A DNA stretch of 64,000 bases from GWE2-51-13 sp942492825 (GCA_942492825.1 OW818635.1:1488001-1552000), one strand, 5' to 3'. Positions 1 through 7,869 are shown, numbered from the stretch's first letter. Made by a program: numbers and translations. Notes: generated from the sequence alone by a model not told the origin.

Positions 1-341
1 GCGTATCCTCCGCCCGTCGCTCCTCCCTTGATCCCGAATACCGGGCCTAATGATGGTTCGCGCATGCAACCGATCGCATGTTTGTTTAATGCACATAATC
101 CATCCACAAGTCCGACCGTCGTCGTGGATTTCCCTTCGCCGGCTTTCGTCGGTGTGATCGCCGTGACGAGGATCAACTTTCCGTCATGGTTGGAAGCCAC
201 TTTTTCTTGTAGAGCGAGATTGACTTTCGCTTTGTACTTTCCGTAAAACTCCAAATAATCCGAATCGACTTTGGCTTTGCGCGCAATTTTCTCGATCGGA
301 TCCATTACATTCGCTTGTGCGATTTCAATATCCGTTTTCAT
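1..341 (-). CDS. fhs: formate--tetrahydrofolate ligase, N-terminal part (runs off left edge)
   Basis: ATP-dependent ligation of formate to tetrahydrofolate, giving 10-formyl-THF for one-carbon metabolism in the cytoplasm. Only about 113 N-terminal residues are inside the window. They carry the family P-loop TPTKAGEGKSTT (about residues 63-74) and the following REPSLGPVFGIKGGATGGG stretch typical of FTHFS. The start is an ATG at 341 with AAAGGGG upstream. It lies 12 bp downstream of recR on the same strand, so it probably ends the dnaX-ybaB-recR transcript. The rest of the gene and any neighbour beyond the edge are unseen. Confidence 0.93.
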   Translation of the reverse strand, partial: MKTDIEIAQANVMDPIEKIARKAKVDSDYLEFYGKYKAKVNLALQEKVASNHDGKLILVTAITPTKAGEGKSTTTVGLVDGLCALNKHAIGCMREPSLGPVFGIKGGATGGGY

Positions 342-353
342 GGTTTTTCCCCT

Positions 354-941
354 TTAGAGCTTTTTTCGTCCTTCCAACGCTTTGATCAACGTCAGTTCGT
401 CCGCATAGTCGACATGTCCGCCCATCGGCAAGCCATGTGCCAAGCGTGTAACCAACTCGACCTTCCCTTCCAACCTTTTTCCCAGATACAACGCCGTCGT
501 TTCCCCCTCGAGCGTCGGATTGGTAGCGATAATCACTTCTTTTACGGTGCTGACACGCTTTATCAACGATTCGATATTCAAATCCTCCGGTAAGATCCCT
601 TTGACGGTCGATATCGCCCCGCCCAGGACATGATATACGCCGTGGTATTCGCGCATCCGTTCCATCGCAGCGACGTCCTTGACGCTTTGTACAACACAGA
701 GCGTCGTTTTATCACGGTGGATATCCTTACAGATATCACACTCGGAATCTTCGCAAATATTCCCACAGATCGAACAGGTATGGATACGGTTTTTCGCCAG
801 TTTCAGACTCTCCGAGAACGTTTCGACTTCTTCTTTCGATAACGTTAACAGATGAAACGCATATCGTTCGGCGGTACGAGCTCCGACTCCGGGCAATTTC
901 CGAAAGCTGTCGATCAATTGTTGGAGCGAACGGGGATACAT
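354..941 (-). CDS. recR: recombination mediator protein RecR
   Basis: Recombinational repair protein that acts with RecF and RecO to load RecA at gaps. At 195 aa it has the usual length. In order it shows an N-terminal helix-hairpin-helix (LPGVGARTA, about 16-24), a four-cysteine zinc finger (C56, C59, C68, C71), and a Toprim domain ending near GGHVDYADELTL. The order dnaX-ybaB-recR is the classic one, and the gene begins 1 bp after ybaB ends, so translation is probably coupled. Nothing unusual was seen. Confidence 0.97.
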   Translation of the reverse strand: MYPRSLQQLIDSFRKLPGVGARTAERYAFHLLTLSKEEVETFSESLKLAKNRIHTCSICGNICEDSECDICKDIHRDKTTLCVVQSVKDVAAMERMREYHGVYHVLGGAISTVKGILPEDLNIESLIKRVSTVKEVIIATNPTLEGETTALYLGKRLEGKVELVTRLAHGLPMGGHVDYADELTLIKALEGRKKL

Positions 942-942
942 A

Positions 943-1245
943 CTATTTCATTCCCGGAAGATTCAGACCTTGCATCAGCGAACCCAATTTTTCATTGCGT
1001 TCATCCTGAATCGATTTGGTGAGTTGATTCAACGTGATTAAAAGCAAATCTTCAAGGATTTCTTTGTTTTCTTGTGTTAATAATTGCGGTTCTATGGTAA
1101 CGGAAGTTAATTCATGGTTCCCATTCATCGTTAAGGATATACCTTGACGTGTCACGGATGTTTCCTTGTCCGCAAGTTCGCGTTCTATTTTTTCCATATT
1201 GGATTGCATGGATTGCGCTTGTTTCATCAATTGTTGGATGTTCAT
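943..1245 (-). CDS. ybaB: nucleoid-associated protein, YbaB/EbfC family
   Basis: Small DNA-binding protein of the YbaB/EbfC family, about 100 aa, always found between dnaX and recR. The N-terminal half is a charged coiled coil (MKQAQSMQSNMEKIERELA) and the C-terminal half contains LTSVTIEPQLL, typical of the family. GGGAGGAGAAGAA precedes the ATG, which overlaps the dnaX stop by 4 bp. The precise role in Gram-positive bacteria is not settled. Confidence 0.93.
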   Translation of the reverse strand: MNIQQLMKQAQSMQSNMEKIERELADKETSVTRQGISLTMNGNHELTSVTIEPQLLTQENKEILEDLLLITLNQLTKSIQDERNEKLGSLMQGLNLPGMK

Positions 1246-3032
1246 TTCTTCTCCTCCCGGATAATATCCACATTCCCAGCCCCAAATAGCGAAAATAGCG
1301 ACTCTGGAACTTCATCTTCGACGGCTTTCGATTCTTGTGTCGCAACAAGGATCGAAGGAGCTTTGATTTCAATCGGTTTCGGAAGCTCGCCTTTGGTGTT
1401 CTTTTCTTTAAAGAGTTGGGTGATTCTCAATTTGTCTTCTTCGGATACCGCAAAAACCTTGTGCGGTGCCCCTAAAATCTCGTTTGCGAACCGAGCAAGC
1501 ATGGTTTCGTGATCTGGACTGTTCAGTTCGCTGACGGTACCGGAGTGCGGGACACTCACTAAAATGAATCCCTCACCGGCCGCCATCACGGAACTTCCGC
1601 GCAACATACTGGCATAGCGCGCCCAAACCAAATCCAACGTATAGTTTTCGATCAAGTTCCAACGCTGTTCGTCGCGTTGGCGTTTCGCTTTGTCCGCGCC
1701 AACCAAAAGACGAAGCAAGAAATCATAATCCAACACCGAAGGCATGAGTAAATCCGTTTGTGCGGGTTGGGACGAAACGGAAGGATTTTTATCGCTATCC
1801 GTCGATTTGTTTACGGGCTCTAGTGCAACAACCTCTACTGTCGGTTCGACTTTAACTGTTTTTACGGTATCATTGTTTGAATTGACTCTCGGAGTTGACG
1901 ATACTTGTTCGATTTTCGGCTGAGTTTGGGTAGTTACGACACTCGATTCGACCGATTCATTGATACGGCTCATCAACTTCAACATGCCTATCTCAAAATA
2001 TGAGACGAGATTGGCCGAACTGCGATATTTTTCCGACGTATCCATCAGATCATCGATCATACCTAACAAGATTTTCGGTCGGATGCGCAAAATGGTCTCC
2101 GCTTCTTCACGGTTCAACTTGTTGATCAACGAATCATCTTTCGTGTAGTGATAAATCACGGCTTCTTTGAGGATTTCCATCAAATCGTTGGTGAGCCGCT
2201 TGATATCGATGTTCTTTTGAAGCACAAAATCGATCTCACCCATCAAATTCGACACATCCTCGTCGAAAACCGCATATAACAACTTGAGTTTGTCTTGAGT
2301 CGTCGCAATTCCGTAAATCTCGTTGACATGTAAGGCTTTCAAATCATCCTGAGCATATGCGATACATTGTTCAAGAATGGAAAGTGCGTCACGGACGCCT
2401 CCGTCCGCAAGCTGTGCGATCAAGCGTACGGCTTCTTCTTCATATTTGATTTCTTCTTTATCGAGCACTTCCTCGATTCTCTTTTGAATTTCTTTCTTAT
2501 TGACTCGTACGAAATCATAACGCTGACATCTTGAAATGATCGTCGGCAACACTTTATGCGCTTCGGTCGTCGCTAAAATGAATATGACATGCGGCGGGGG
2601 TTCTTCCAGTGTCTTCAATAATGCGTTAAACGCACCCTGCGAGAGCATATGGACTTCATCAATGATATAGACTTTATATTTACCCTGTAACGGGGCATAT
2701 TTTACTTTTTCAATAAGATCACGGATCTCATCCACGCCGTTATTGGAAGCGGCATCGATTTCAATGACATCCGGATGGTTTCCGGCTTGGATGGTTTCGC
2801 AGTGTTCGCAATGATTACATGGGGCTTCATCCGGATTTAAGCAGTTCACCGACTTTGCGACAAGTTTGGCGACCGTGGTTTTTCCGGTACCGCGCGGACC
2901 ACAAAATAGGTATGCATGGGAGATTTTATGTTGCGCAATTGCGTTCTGCAATGTTTTTACGATATGTTGTTGGCCGATGACCGTGTCGAAAGAGTTGGGT
3001 CGATAGGTTCTATAGAGTGCTTTATATGCCAT
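1242..3032 (-). CDS. dnaX: DNA polymerase III subunit gamma/tau
   Basis: ATPase of the clamp loader that opens and loads the beta clamp and links polymerase to helicase. At 596 aa it shows Walker A GPRGTGKTT (about 45-53), a zinc module with C64, C72, C75 and C78, Walker B IIDEVHML, and a sensor-1/SRC region (SRCQRYDF). A polar low-complexity linker follows (about 370-430), and a C-terminal domain (about 430-596) is the likely tau part. No obvious poly-A slippery site for programmed frameshifting was noticed. An extended -10 box lies just upstream. The partners HolB and DnaN are also in this window. Confidence 0.97.
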   Translation of the reverse strand: MAYKALYRTYRPNSFDTVIGQQHIVKTLQNAIAQHKISHAYLFCGPRGTGKTTVAKLVAKSVNCLNPDEAPCNHCEHCETIQAGNHPDVIEIDAASNNGVDEIRDLIEKVKYAPLQGKYKVYIIDEVHMLSQGAFNALLKTLEEPPPHVIFILATTEAHKVLPTIISRCQRYDFVRVNKKEIQKRIEEVLDKEEIKYEEEAVRLIAQLADGGVRDALSILEQCIAYAQDDLKALHVNEIYGIATTQDKLKLLYAVFDEDVSNLMGEIDFVLQKNIDIKRLTNDLMEILKEAVIYHYTKDDSLINKLNREEAETILRIRPKILLGMIDDLMDTSEKYRSSANLVSYFEIGMLKLMSRINESVESSVVTTQTQPKIEQVSSTPRVNSNNDTVKTVKVEPTVEVVALEPVNKSTDSDKNPSVSSQPAQTDLLMPSVLDYDFLLRLLVGADKAKRQRDEQRWNLIENYTLDLVWARYASMLRGSSVMAAGEGFILVSVPHSGTVSELNSPDHETMLARFANEILGAPHKVFAVSEEDKLRITQLFKEKNTKGELPKPIEIKAPSILVATQESKAVEDEVPESLFSLFGAGNVDIIREEKK

Positions 3033-3058
3033 GGACGCGACCCCCTTCTGGTTTCTTT

Positions 3059-3064
3059 ATTATA
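3059..3064 (-). promoter_or_regulatory. extended -10 promoter element before dnaX
   Basis: Read on the minus strand the sequence is TGGTATAAT, an extended -10 box (TGN then TATAAT), about 27 bp upstream of the dnaX start codon. No good -35 was seen at 16-18 bp, as expected for extended -10 promoters. It would drive dnaX-ybaB-recR(-fhs) independently of tadA. Confidence 0.55.
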
Positions 3065-3117
3065 CCAAAATCCACCTGTTAAGGATAGTCCAAGTTGGTT
3101 CGTAAGTCTTCCTTGGG

Positions 3118-3570
3118 TTATTTCGTTTCCCGTTTTTTAGTAAAGAATTCTTTTAATATTTCCGTACACTCATCTTCCAGGATTCCTCCGAAAACGACGG
3201 GATGATGATTGAATGCTTTGATGGTCGAAAAGTCCGCGGTCGTGCCGAAACACCCTCCTTTTGGGTCGAAAGATCCGAAAACCACCGTTTTAATGCGTGA
3301 TTGGATGATTGCGCCTGCACACATCGGACATGGTTCTAAGGTTACGTAGAGCGTACAATCTTCCAGATGCCACGAATTCAGTGTGCGGCAGGCTTCTTCG
3401 ATCGCCAAAATCTCCGCATGGGCTGTCGCAATCTGTCTTGTTTGACGCAAATTGTGGGCTCGCGCAAGAACTTGCCCGTCTTTGACGATTACGCACCCAA
3501 TCGGCACTTCATCGATCAACCGAGCTTTTTTTGCTTCTTCAAGTGCTTCCAACATGAATTTCGCATGCAT
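3118..3570 (-). CDS. tadA: tRNA adenosine(34) deaminase
   Basis: Zinc deaminase that converts A34 to inosine in tRNA-Arg(ACG). The motifs are HAE (H51, E53) and PCPMC (C81, C84), which are the zinc ligands and proton shuttle, and the length is 150 aa. An upstream in-frame start at 3600 would run into the SRP RNA and lacks a ribosome binding site. The ATG at 3570 follows GAGGTAACGAAA and gives the normal N terminus MHAKFMLEAL, so it is preferred. The gene lies between the SRP RNA and dnaX on one strand. Confidence 0.95.
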   Translation of the reverse strand: MHAKFMLEALEEAKKARLIDEVPIGCVIVKDGQVLARAHNLRQTRQIATAHAEILAIEEACRTLNSWHLEDCTLYVTLEPCPMCAGAIIQSRIKTVVFGSFDPKGGCFGTTADFSTIKAFNHHPVVFGGILEDECTEILKEFFTKKRETK

Positions 3571-3595
3571 TTTCGTTACCTCGTTTAGAAAAAAG

Positions 3596-3673
3596 GCCAC
3601 CGCACATGAAAGAGCCTCTTAAGGCTGCTGTCTTCCGACCCTGACCTGGTTCGTAGGATTCCATTGCGGTGGC
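3596..3673 (-). ncRNA. ffs: signal recognition particle RNA, short bacterial (4.5S-like) type
   Basis: On the minus strand the conserved SRP apical loop CAGGTCAGGGTCGGAAGACAG is evident (its first 20 nt are diagnostic), followed by CAGCC. The molecule is closed by a 9-bp terminal helix, GCCACCGCA (3665-3673) with TGCGGTGGC (3596-3604), and is followed by a T-run that can act as terminator. At about 78 nt it lacks room for an Alu domain. The RNA pairs with Ffh to target membrane proteins. Its position beside tadA and dnaX matches the B. subtilis scr locus. Confidence 0.93.
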
Positions 3674-3679
3674 ATGAGT

Positions 3680-3685
3680 ATTATA
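3680..3685 (-). promoter_or_regulatory. -10 box of the SRP RNA promoter
   Basis: TATAAT on the minus strand, with its downstream edge about 7 bp before the predicted 5' end of the SRP RNA, the right distance for a -10. The -35 at 17 bp is poor. Confidence 0.6.
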
Positions 3686-3798
3686 CAAGATTGAAACTTG
3701 AATTGCTACCGGTTTTTACGTTTGTACGGCTTAAAAATCACATTCAATTCAATACAAACGATCAATACGTCGTTCTTGAGGGTAGATAAAACTTACTA

Positions 3799-4629
3799 TT
3801 ATTTGACGATTTTCTTAAAGGCTTCAGTTTGGGATTTGATCCCGATTTCTGCCGCAAACCGTTCGATACTGGAAGCTCCGAAAAATCCATCCACACCTTT
3901 TGTATGCGAAATGATGTAGGCCGCATCTTCCGGTTCCGCGATCGGACCACCATGTGCGATAACCAAGATATCCGGATTAACCGATCTTCCCGCTTTGATG
4001 ATTTCTTCGATTTTCACAACACAATCCGGCAACGTCAATGCGGTTTTCGCACCGATCGAGCCTTTTGTCGTCAATCCCATATGGGCGACCAAGATATCCG
4101 CTCCCGCCTCTGCCATATCCTTTGCCTGTTGCGGATCAAATACGTAAGGAGTTGTTAAAAGGTCCAACTCATGGGCTGTGCGGATCATTTCGACCTCTAG
4201 TTTATATCCCATACCCGTTTCTTCTAGATTCTGGCGGAAGACCCCGTCGATCAAGCCGACTGTCGGGAAGTTTTGAACACCGCTAAAACCCATTTCTTTG
4301 AGTTGTTTTAAGAAAACCGGCATAATCCGGAATGGATCTGTCCCACAGACACCTGCTAAGACCGGTGTATGTTCAACAACCGGGAGCACTTCCGCCGCCA
4401 TTTCAACGACGATCGCATTCGCATCCCCATAAGCCATCAATCCCGCCAACGATCCTCGTCCTGCCATACGGTAACGGCCTGAATTGTAGATGATAAGCAT
4501 GTCTGCGCCGCCTTTTTCACTGCTTTTAGCCGTGATTCCGGTTCCTGCGCCAACCCCAAGGAGAATTTTCCCTTCAGCGATTTGTTTACGATACCCTTCC
4601 ATGATTTCTTTTCTGGTTTGATTGTTCAT
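3799..4629 (-). CDS. phosphoenolpyruvate hydrolase-like TIM-barrel protein
   Basis: A 276-aa protein of the family annotated as PEP hydrolase-like / TIM-barrel signal transduction protein. Supporting sequence is the glycine-rich start GVGAGTGITAKSSEKGGADM, then NSGRYRMAGRGSL, LAGVCGTDPFR and, near the end, VIAHGGPIAEPEDA, all typical of this barrel. The reaction is not established for the family. GAAAGGAGAACGAAT precedes the ATG. It lies 15 bp after a Tm-1-like gene. In the tomato Tm-1 protein the same two domains occur fused in one chain, which supports a joint function. The substrate is unknown. Confidence 0.85.
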   Translation of the reverse strand: MNNQTRKEIMEGYRKQIAEGKILLGVGAGTGITAKSSEKGGADMLIIYNSGRYRMAGRGSLAGLMAYGDANAIVVEMAAEVLPVVEHTPVLAGVCGTDPFRIMPVFLKQLKEMGFSGVQNFPTVGLIDGVFRQNLEETGMGYKLEVEMIRTAHELDLLTTPYVFDPQQAKDMAEAGADILVAHMGLTTKGSIGAKTALTLPDCVVKIEEIIKAGRSVNPDILVIAHGGPIAEPEDAAYIISHTKGVDGFFGASSIERFAAEIGIKSQTEAFKKIVK

Positions 4630-4644
4630 ATTCGTTCTCCTTTC

Positions 4645-5868
4645 TTAGCGGCTCGCTTTTTTAGCTTCGATCAGATCAATTAGATTTTGCGCCGCTTTCT
4701 CCGCGAATTCTTTGTCATTAATATGCATATCATATTCTTCGATTTTTACGACCTCGGGATTGATTTCGTTTCGCAAAGTAGAGAATAACGCGATATCTTC
4801 TTCTTTACCATAGAAAGCTTGTCCTTCCGCATCAATCATCGAAACACCTTTCAACGGGAACATCAAAATCGTGCTCCCCTTTGCCATATTGAGTTTTTCA
4901 GCGATGCGATGTCCGATTTCCTTGTTTTCTTCGACTGTAGTCCGCATTAACGTGACGGTCGGATTGTGTTTATAGATATTTCGTCCTTCAAATTTCGATG
5001 GTACGGTTTCGATCGGTCCGAAATTGCACATATCCAATGCGCCGACCGATACTACTTGAGGGACACCGAGTTTCCCTGCAGCCTCCAATCGATTCGGACC
5101 GGCTGTCAACACACCGCCTACGACTTCATCTGCCCACTCGGTAGTTGTAATGTCGAGGACTCCTTCGATAAATCCAGCTCTAACTAAGTCTTCCATGGAT
5201 CTTCCACCAGTTCCGGTGGCATGGAAAATCAAAACTTCATATCCGCGGGCTTCAAGATATTCCCGTGCGAAGTTGACGCATGGCGTTGTAACCCCAAACA
5301 TCGTCGCGGCGATCAATGGCTTCTTCTCTATAACGGTTTTGTTTTCATAACTGACCATCCCCGCGATCGCGAACGCCGCATTGGTGAAGATCTTGGTTGA
5401 AATCGAGTTTAATCCGGCAACATCGACGACCGAAGGCATCATTATGATGTCGCTTGTGCCAACATATTGGGACGTATTTCCCGAAGCGACGGTTGAAACC
5501 ATCAATTTCGGTACGCCGATCGGTAAAGCCCGCATCGCAGGTGTCGCGATCGAGGTCCCTCCCGATCCACCGAACGCTAAAATTCCATCGAATTTTCCTT
5601 GGCGGTATAACTGTGGAATCAGTTTCTCCATTCCTTTCGATAGAACTTCCGTCGCCCATGCTCTGTCTCGTTTTGCGACGACTTCATTGATATCGACACC
5701 AACGGCTTTCGCCACATCCACATTGGATACATCCGGAGGAAACATCGGTTCGAACACGCCCATGTGGATTGTAAGTACTTTTACCCCCAAATCCTCCAAA
5801 ATCTTCTTCACATATGCATATTCCACTCCTTTTGAATCAAATGTCCCGACTAGCGCTACTGTTTTCAT
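4645..5868 (-). CDS. Tm-1-like ATP-binding domain protein (UPF0261)
   Basis: A 407-aa protein of the UPF0261/Tm-1 N-terminal family. The diagnostic N terminus is ALVGTFDSKGVEYAYVK, followed by a central glycine-rich ILAFGGSGGTSIATPAM and, later, IFHATGTGGRSMEDLV, which probably form nucleotide-binding loops. The ATG at 5868 with AAAGG upstream gives the family N terminus; a TTG 18 bp earlier is less likely. The gene is followed at 15 bp by its usual partner, the PEP-hydrolase-like gene. The biochemical function is unknown. Inverted repeats upstream may be an operator. Confidence 0.85.
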   Translation of the reverse strand: MKTVALVGTFDSKGVEYAYVKKILEDLGVKVLTIHMGVFEPMFPPDVSNVDVAKAVGVDINEVVAKRDRAWATEVLSKGMEKLIPQLYRQGKFDGILAFGGSGGTSIATPAMRALPIGVPKLMVSTVASGNTSQYVGTSDIIMMPSVVDVAGLNSISTKIFTNAAFAIAGMVSYENKTVIEKKPLIAATMFGVTTPCVNFAREYLEARGYEVLIFHATGTGGRSMEDLVRAGFIEGVLDITTTEWADEVVGGVLTAGPNRLEAAGKLGVPQVVSVGALDMCNFGPIETVPSKFEGRNIYKHNPTVTLMRTTVEENKEIGHRIAEKLNMAKGSTILMFPLKGVSMIDAEGQAFYGKEEDIALFSTLRNEINPEVVKIEEYDMHINDKEFAEKAAQNLIDLIEAKKASR

Positions 5869-5993
5869 CCACTTTCCTTTCTTCAATGGCCTTTTCTCGG
5901 CTTTTTGAGATAATGATGATTCAAACAGATTCTCTATATTTAATGTACTGTTTTTGCGGATGAAAGTATATGCTTCCTTTGGCTTTTTTAGTC

Positions 5994-6027
5994 AAATCAA
6001 CTGAACGATTTCTTTAGAAGTTGATTT
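5994..6027. repeat. inverted repeat upstream of the Tm-1-like operon
   Basis: AAATCAACT (5994-6002) and AGTTGATTT (6019-6027) are exact reverse complements separated by 16 bp. Next to them, AACTCAA and TTGAGTT (about 6028-6057) form a second dyad in AT-rich DNA. The minus-strand TTGACT at 5990-5995 could be a -35 box for the operon (with TATACT about 19 bp on), so a repressor site is plausible but unproven. Confidence 0.45.
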
Positions 6028-6075
6028 AACTCAATTATAAATTGACTTCTTTGAGTTTAGATTCTTTAATCGTAC

Positions 6076-6104
6076 TAAAAAACTCATGTTTCCATGAGTT
6101 TTCT
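6076..6104 (-). terminator. rho-independent terminator after serS
   Basis: Read on the minus strand, AAAACTCATG GAAA CATGAGTTTTTT forms a compact hairpin with a T-run, about 20 bp downstream of the serS stop and just beyond the parS site. Confidence 0.8.
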
Positions 6105-6108
6105 GTAA

Positions 6109-6124
6109 TGTTCCACGTGGAACG
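6109..6124. promoter_or_regulatory. parS: parS-like site next to the serS stop codon
   Basis: TGTTCCACGTGGAACG contains the 14-bp perfect palindrome GTTCCACGTGGAAC and differs from the general parS consensus (TGTTTCACGTGAAACA) at only a few symmetric positions. It directly abuts the serS stop codon (6125-6127). ParB encoded at 53.0-53.9 kb is the presumed binder. It is about 12 kb from oriC, within the usual range for parS. Confidence 0.85.
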
Positions 6125-7408
6125 TTATTTCTTTTCGATTCTTTCTTTGTTTCCCATGTATGGACGAAGCGGCGCCGGAATAAGAACGCTACCGTCCTTT
6201 TGAAGGTTGTTTTCCAAGAATGCGATCAGCATACGCGGCGGTGCTACGACCGTATTGTTTAATGTATGTGCGAAGTATTTGCCATCCTTACCATTGACCC
6301 GGATTCCTAGACGACGTGATTGGGCATCCGTAAGGTTCGAACATGATCCGACCTCAAAATATTTCTGCTGGCGGGGGCTCCATGCTTCAACATCAACGGA
6401 TTTACTCTTCAAATCCGCCAAATCGCCCGAACAACACTCCAAAACGCGAACCGGGATATCAAGTGAACGGAAGAAGTCGACCGAATTCTTATAAAGCTGT
6501 TCGAACCAGTATTTACTTTCTTCCGGCTTACATACGACGATCATTTCCTGTTTTTCGAATTGATGGATGCGATATACGCCTCTTTCTTCGATACCATGCG
6601 CTCCGACTTCCTTACGGAAGCACGGTGAATAACTCGTCAATGTTTGAGGGAGAGTGTTTTCATCCAAAATCGTATCGATAAACTTACCGATCATCGAATG
6701 TTCGCTGGTTCCAATCAAATAGAGATCTTCGCCTTCGATTTTATACATCATATTTTCCATTTCGGTAAAGCTCATGACCCCGGTCACGACTTCGCTGCGA
6801 ATCATAAACGGCGGAATACAGTACGTAAATCCACGGTCGATCATGAAATCGCGGGCATAACTCAGAATTGCGGAGTGTAATCGCGCGACATCTCCCATTA
6901 AGAAGTAAAATCCATTCCCGGATGTCTTACGGGCGCTTTCAAGATCGACGCCATTAAGCGACTCCATAATGTCAATGTGATACGGGATTTCAAAATCCGG
7001 CACGAAAGCCTCGCCAACATGGTATTGTTCAACGTTTTCCGCATCATTCTTACCCAAGGGTACGGTTTCATCGATAATATTCGGTAAAACAAGCATGATT
7101 TTACGGATTTCTTCCTGTAAAGGTTCTTCACGCACCTCGGTCTCGACCAATTCTTTCGCCATTTCAGCGACTTTGGCTTTGACTTCCTCAGCTTCTTCGC
7201 GTTTCCCTTGGCTCATTAGGATACCGATCTGCTTACTTAAACTATTACGCAGACCTCGAAGTTCATCCGCTCTTGTTTTTGTGCGTCGAAATTCAGCGTC
7301 CAACTCCAAAACCTTGTCGACAAGGGGTAACTTTGCGTCTTGGAATTTTTTCTTGATGTTTTCCTTTACCAAATCCGGATTTTTGCGTACTAGATTGATA
7401 TCCAACAT
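6125..7408 (-). CDS. serS: seryl-tRNA synthetase
   Basis: Class II synthetase charging tRNA-Ser, 427 aa. The N-terminal coiled-coil arm that binds tRNA covers about residues 25-105 (charged helices with VKENIKKKF and LRNSLSKQIG). Catalytic class II motifs follow, including SPCFRKEVGAHG, VYRIHQFEKQE and GSCSNLTDAQSRRLGIR. The reading frame stays open upstream to 7594, but that part is the T-box leader. The ATG at 7408 with AGGAGGAAAATGAA gives the conserved N terminus MLDINLVRKNPD. Expression is controlled by the T-box leader. Confidence 0.97.
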   Translation of the reverse strand: MLDINLVRKNPDLVKENIKKKFQDAKLPLVDKVLELDAEFRRTKTRADELRGLRNSLSKQIGILMSQGKREEAEEVKAKVAEMAKELVETEVREEPLQEEIRKIMLVLPNIIDETVPLGKNDAENVEQYHVGEAFVPDFEIPYHIDIMESLNGVDLESARKTSGNGFYFLMGDVARLHSAILSYARDFMIDRGFTYCIPPFMIRSEVVTGVMSFTEMENMMYKIEGEDLYLIGTSEHSMIGKFIDTILDENTLPQTLTSYSPCFRKEVGAHGIEERGVYRIHQFEKQEMIVVCKPEESKYWFEQLYKNSVDFFRSLDIPVRVLECCSGDLADLKSKSVDVEAWSPRQQKYFEVGSCSNLTDAQSRRLGIRVNGKDGKYFAHTLNNTVVAPPRMLIAFLENNLQKDGSVLIPAPLRPYMGNKERIEKK

Positions 7409-7641
7409 TTCATTTTCCTCCTTTTGAAATAAAAAAGGCATCACCCTAAGGGACGATACCTCGTGTTGCCACCCTTTTTGGAATGTTCCACGTGAAACAT
7501 ACCCTCTCAAACCTGATAACGGTCGGTACCGGAAAGTTTTACTTTCACTCCGGGGTGGATTTTCGATCCGTCCGTCGCGATTCTCACCGACCATCGCGTC
7601 TCTGGAACCTTTCGGATCGTACTTTTCCCCATCATCGTTCT
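7409..7641 (-). promoter_or_regulatory. T-box riboswitch leader of serS (serine)
   Basis: On the minus strand the leader shows the 5' element GATGATGGGGAAAAGTA, then GGTCGGTGAGAATCG, the T-box proper AAAAAGGGTGGCAACACG, and an intrinsic terminator GGTATCGTCCC TTA GGGTGATGCC followed by TTTTTT. Alignment with the metG leader places the specifier at minus-strand 7559-7557, reading UCC, a serine codon. Uncharged tRNA-Ser would stabilise the antiterminator and allow serS transcription. A full parS site sits inside the leader at 7484-7499. Confidence 0.92.
7484..7499. promoter_or_regulatory. parS: parS site inside the serS T-box leader
   Basis: TGTTCCACGTGAAACA matches the B. subtilis-type parS consensus (TGTTNCACGTGAAACA) at every position. 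It lies between the stem I/III part and the antiterminator of the serS T-box. It is the better of two parS sites found, about 10.5 kb from oriC. It would nucleate ParB binding for chromosome segregation. Confidence 0.93.
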
Positions 7642-7647
7642 ACGCAT

Positions 7648-7676
7648 ATTTTATCGACTGGGTCATCGAATGTCAA
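7648..7676 (-). promoter_or_regulatory. sigma-A-type promoter of serS
   Basis: On the minus strand TTGACA (7676-7671) and TAAAAT (7653-7648) are separated by 17 bp. Transcription would begin near 7641, right at the start of the T-box leader. Confidence 0.8.
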
Positions 7677-7869
7677 TCGAAACCGATTCTGTCAATAAAA
7701 GCAAACCAGATTAAAACAACATTTCTTTTACTTACTGTGAAAGTATTCTACTAAAACTGATTCGTCTACGAAAAGCTTCATCAAACTAGAGAATTTGCTA
7801 CGAGATTGTTAAAAAATCGATGTTTTTAAACGATAAGTGATGTAAAATAGTCATGTTGACGAGGTATCT

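Noticed and set aside
1242..3032. Programmed frameshift in dnaX producing gamma
   Set aside because: No A-rich slippery heptamer with a downstream hairpin was noticed in the linker region.
3075..3095. GGATAGTCC near the dnaX start as a PyrR loop
   Set aside because: Only a few bases match the PyrR loop and it is on the wrong strand for dnaX; no attenuator structure.
3571..3600. Ten extra residues at the N terminus of TadA
   Set aside because: They overlap the terminal helix of the SRP RNA and no ribosome binding site precedes them.
7409..7594. 62-residue N-terminal extension of serS in the open frame
   Set aside because: It is the T-box leader with specifier, antiterminator, terminator and parS; the true ATG at 7408 has a good ribosome binding site.
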